Source: Candidatus Altarchaeales archaeon
Lineage (GTDB): Archaea > Altiarchaeota > Altiarchaeia > IMC4 > SCGC-AAA252-I15
NCBI GenBank assembly: GCA_014729705.1
Contig: WJJK01000317.1
Location: forward strand, 1-5,013
Direction of reading: 5' to 3'
Length of the DNA stretch: 5,013 nt
Shown here: one piece after another, positions 3,864 through 5,013 of the stretch
How positions within the stretch are numbered: the stretch's first letter is position 1
Layout of the letters: each line of letters starts with the position of its first letter
Notes under the pieces: generated by a model
The model's input: the letters and a program-made list of their open reading frames with translations, nothing else
What the model was told of the DNA's origin: nothing
Database searches by the model: none
Translations under genes and position numbers: made by a program

Positions 3864-5013
3864 CGAGTGTGGGTTTGATTTTATGGGGGTTGTTCATGTA
3901 GGCGGCATCGGGGTATAGCTTGCCTAAGTGGTAGTTGACTGTAGCGTCCGGGTCCTTAAGTATGTGTCCCGTGGTAATGCAGACCACCTCCTCCTTTGAA
4001 TCTATTACACCCTCCCGCCTTAGTTTTCCGGCTCCAGCAAGGGAGGCTGCTGAGGCGGGTTCGCATCCGATGCCAGAGCCGTCGATGACTGCTTTAGCGT
4101 CCATGATCTGTTGATCCGTTACCTCGGCTACGACGCCCCGAGTGTATTCAATGGTTTGTTTGGCTCGCCTCCAGGATACCGGGTTCCCTATTTTAATTGC
4201 GGTGGCAAGAGTCTCAGGATCCTCAACCGCCAAAAGATTTTGTGAATCGGAGGTTATTGTCTGGTAGAAGGGGTTTGAACCAGTCGCCTGGATTGCTGCA
4301 ATACGCGGCACCTTAGAAATCAACCCTATCTCATAAAGTTCCTTGAAGGCTTTTCCGAAGGCGCTTGTGTTACCCAGGTTTCCTGCGGGAACGACAATCC
4401 AATCCGGGGGTTCCCACCCTTTTTGTTGGAGGATCTCGTATATAATGGTTTTCTGCCCTTCAAGTCGGAAGGGGTTGATGCTGTTTAAAAGGTACATACC
4501 CAGTTCATCGCACGACTCCTGCACTAGGGACATGGCTTTGTCGAAGTTGCCCTCAATCTGAAGTACTTTGGCTCCGTAGGCTAGGGCTTGAGCGAGTTTA
4601 CCGTAGGCTATCATCCCCTCCGGAATGAAGACCACTGGAGTCAACCCTCCCATACTCGCATAAGCCGTCATGGAGGCTGAGGTGTTGCCTGTGCTTGCGC
4701 AGGCTACAGTCTGTTTACCCACACGCCTTGCCTCGGTGACTCCGGGGCTCATACCACGGTCCTTGAAGCTTCCAGTTGGATTCTCCCCCTCATGCTTTAA
4801 AGAGATGTTTTTTATGTCGCTGAATTCAACTAAATTAGGGTGACGGTATAGGTTGGTGTTCCCCTCAGGCCGGGATATGATATGCTTATCTTCTGCTAGG
4901 GGGTGGACTAGTTCCCTGAACCTCCAGATACCGCTTTGAAGGGGGAATTTCGTTGAACCCAGACGCTTATCAAAGAGGTTGGTGGAAAGGTTTTCCTTAA
5001 GATACTCTATGTC
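3841..5013 (-). CDS. thrC: Threonine synthase, 5'-partial
   Basis: Converts O-phosphohomoserine to threonine plus phosphate with pyridoxal phosphate; last step of threonine synthesis, cytoplasmic. The frame stays open to the right edge, so the start is outside; 390 residues are visible, and the ATG at 4752 is internal. Seen: GIWRFRELVHPL, EGNTNLYRHPNL, then HEGENPTGSFKDRGM, with the PLP Lys codon at 4762-4764. Downstream are STGNTSASM (visible residues about 107-115), the phosphate-binding loop PAGNLGNTSAFGKA (about 209-222) and the C-terminal ITTGHILKDPDATV. These are hallmarks of the fold type II archaeal/plant-like threonine synthases. Only the N-terminal part, about 30-60 residues that often carry a zinc ribbon, appears to be missing. 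The last 23 nt overlap the start of the sulfatase-like gene. Confidence 0.95.
   Translation of the reverse strand, partial: DIEYLKENLSTNLFDKRLGSTKFPLQSGIWRFRELVHPLAEDKHIISRPEGNTNLYRHPNLVEFSDIKNISLKHEGENPTGSFKDRGMSPGVTEARRVGKQTVACASTGNTSASMTAYASMGGLTPVVFIPEGMIAYGKLAQALAYGAKVLQIEGNFDKAMSLVQESCDELGMYLLNSINPFRLEGQKTIIYEILQQKGWEPPDWIVVPAGNLGNTSAFGKAFKELYEIGLISKVPRIAAIQATGSNPFYQTITSDSQNLLAVEDPETLATAIKIGNPVSWRRAKQTIEYTRGVVAEVTDQQIMDAKAVIDGSGIGCEPASAASLAGAGKLRREGVIDSKEEVVCITTGHILKDPDATVNYHLGKLYPDAAYMNNPHKIKPTLDEVKKHL

Noticed and set aside
4750..4752. ATG 4752 as the start of threonine synthase
   Set aside because: The same frame continues to the right edge and includes the essential PLP-lysine motif SFKDRG, so this Met is internal.

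Overview
The window looks archaeal. A tRNA-Ile(GAT) lies on the minus strand without an encoded CCA end. Several upstream regions carry AT-rich, TATA-like stretches, a minus-strand hairpin plus T-tract lies behind one gene, and the threonine synthase reads like those of methanogens and their relatives. I cannot name a genus. Both ends of the window cut through genes.

Left part (1-453, plus): the 3' part of a protein-kinase-fold gene. Its catalytic-loop Asp position is Thr, and it stops a few residues after the DFG-equivalent 'DFE', so it may be a pseudokinase or a divergent small-molecule kinase. Bases 454-841 hold no protein gene. They contain tRNA-Ile at 572-646 (minus), flanked by an unusual set of repeats: a 23-bp element at 546-568 recurs at 714-736, and a 25-bp segment covering the tRNA 5' end and its upstream flank (635-659) recurs exactly at 742-766. 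This is best read as a tandem duplicate of the tRNA locus that lost about 61 bp of tRNA body. Each 23-bp copy sits next to a hairpin whose sequence differs but whose stem is kept.

Middle: a short, very basic helical ORF (848-1045, plus) meets tail-to-tail a TPR-repeat protein (1052-1993, minus). The TPR gene follows an MgtC/SapB-family membrane protein (2002-2439, minus) with an 8-nt gap, so the two are probably co-transcribed.

Right part: an alkaline-phosphatase-superfamily 'sulfatase' with a signal peptide and a Thr nucleophile (2505-3863, minus) overlaps by 23 nt the 3' end of threonine synthase thrC (3841 to the right edge, minus, start outside the window). A hairpin plus T7 tract (2469-2487) behind the sulfatase gene probably ends this thrC-sulfatase unit and separates it from mgtC-TPR. 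Nothing in the window amounts to a clear new defence or mobile system. The strongest leads are the decayed tRNA duplication with its paired hairpins and the kinase-like protein without its catalytic Asp.
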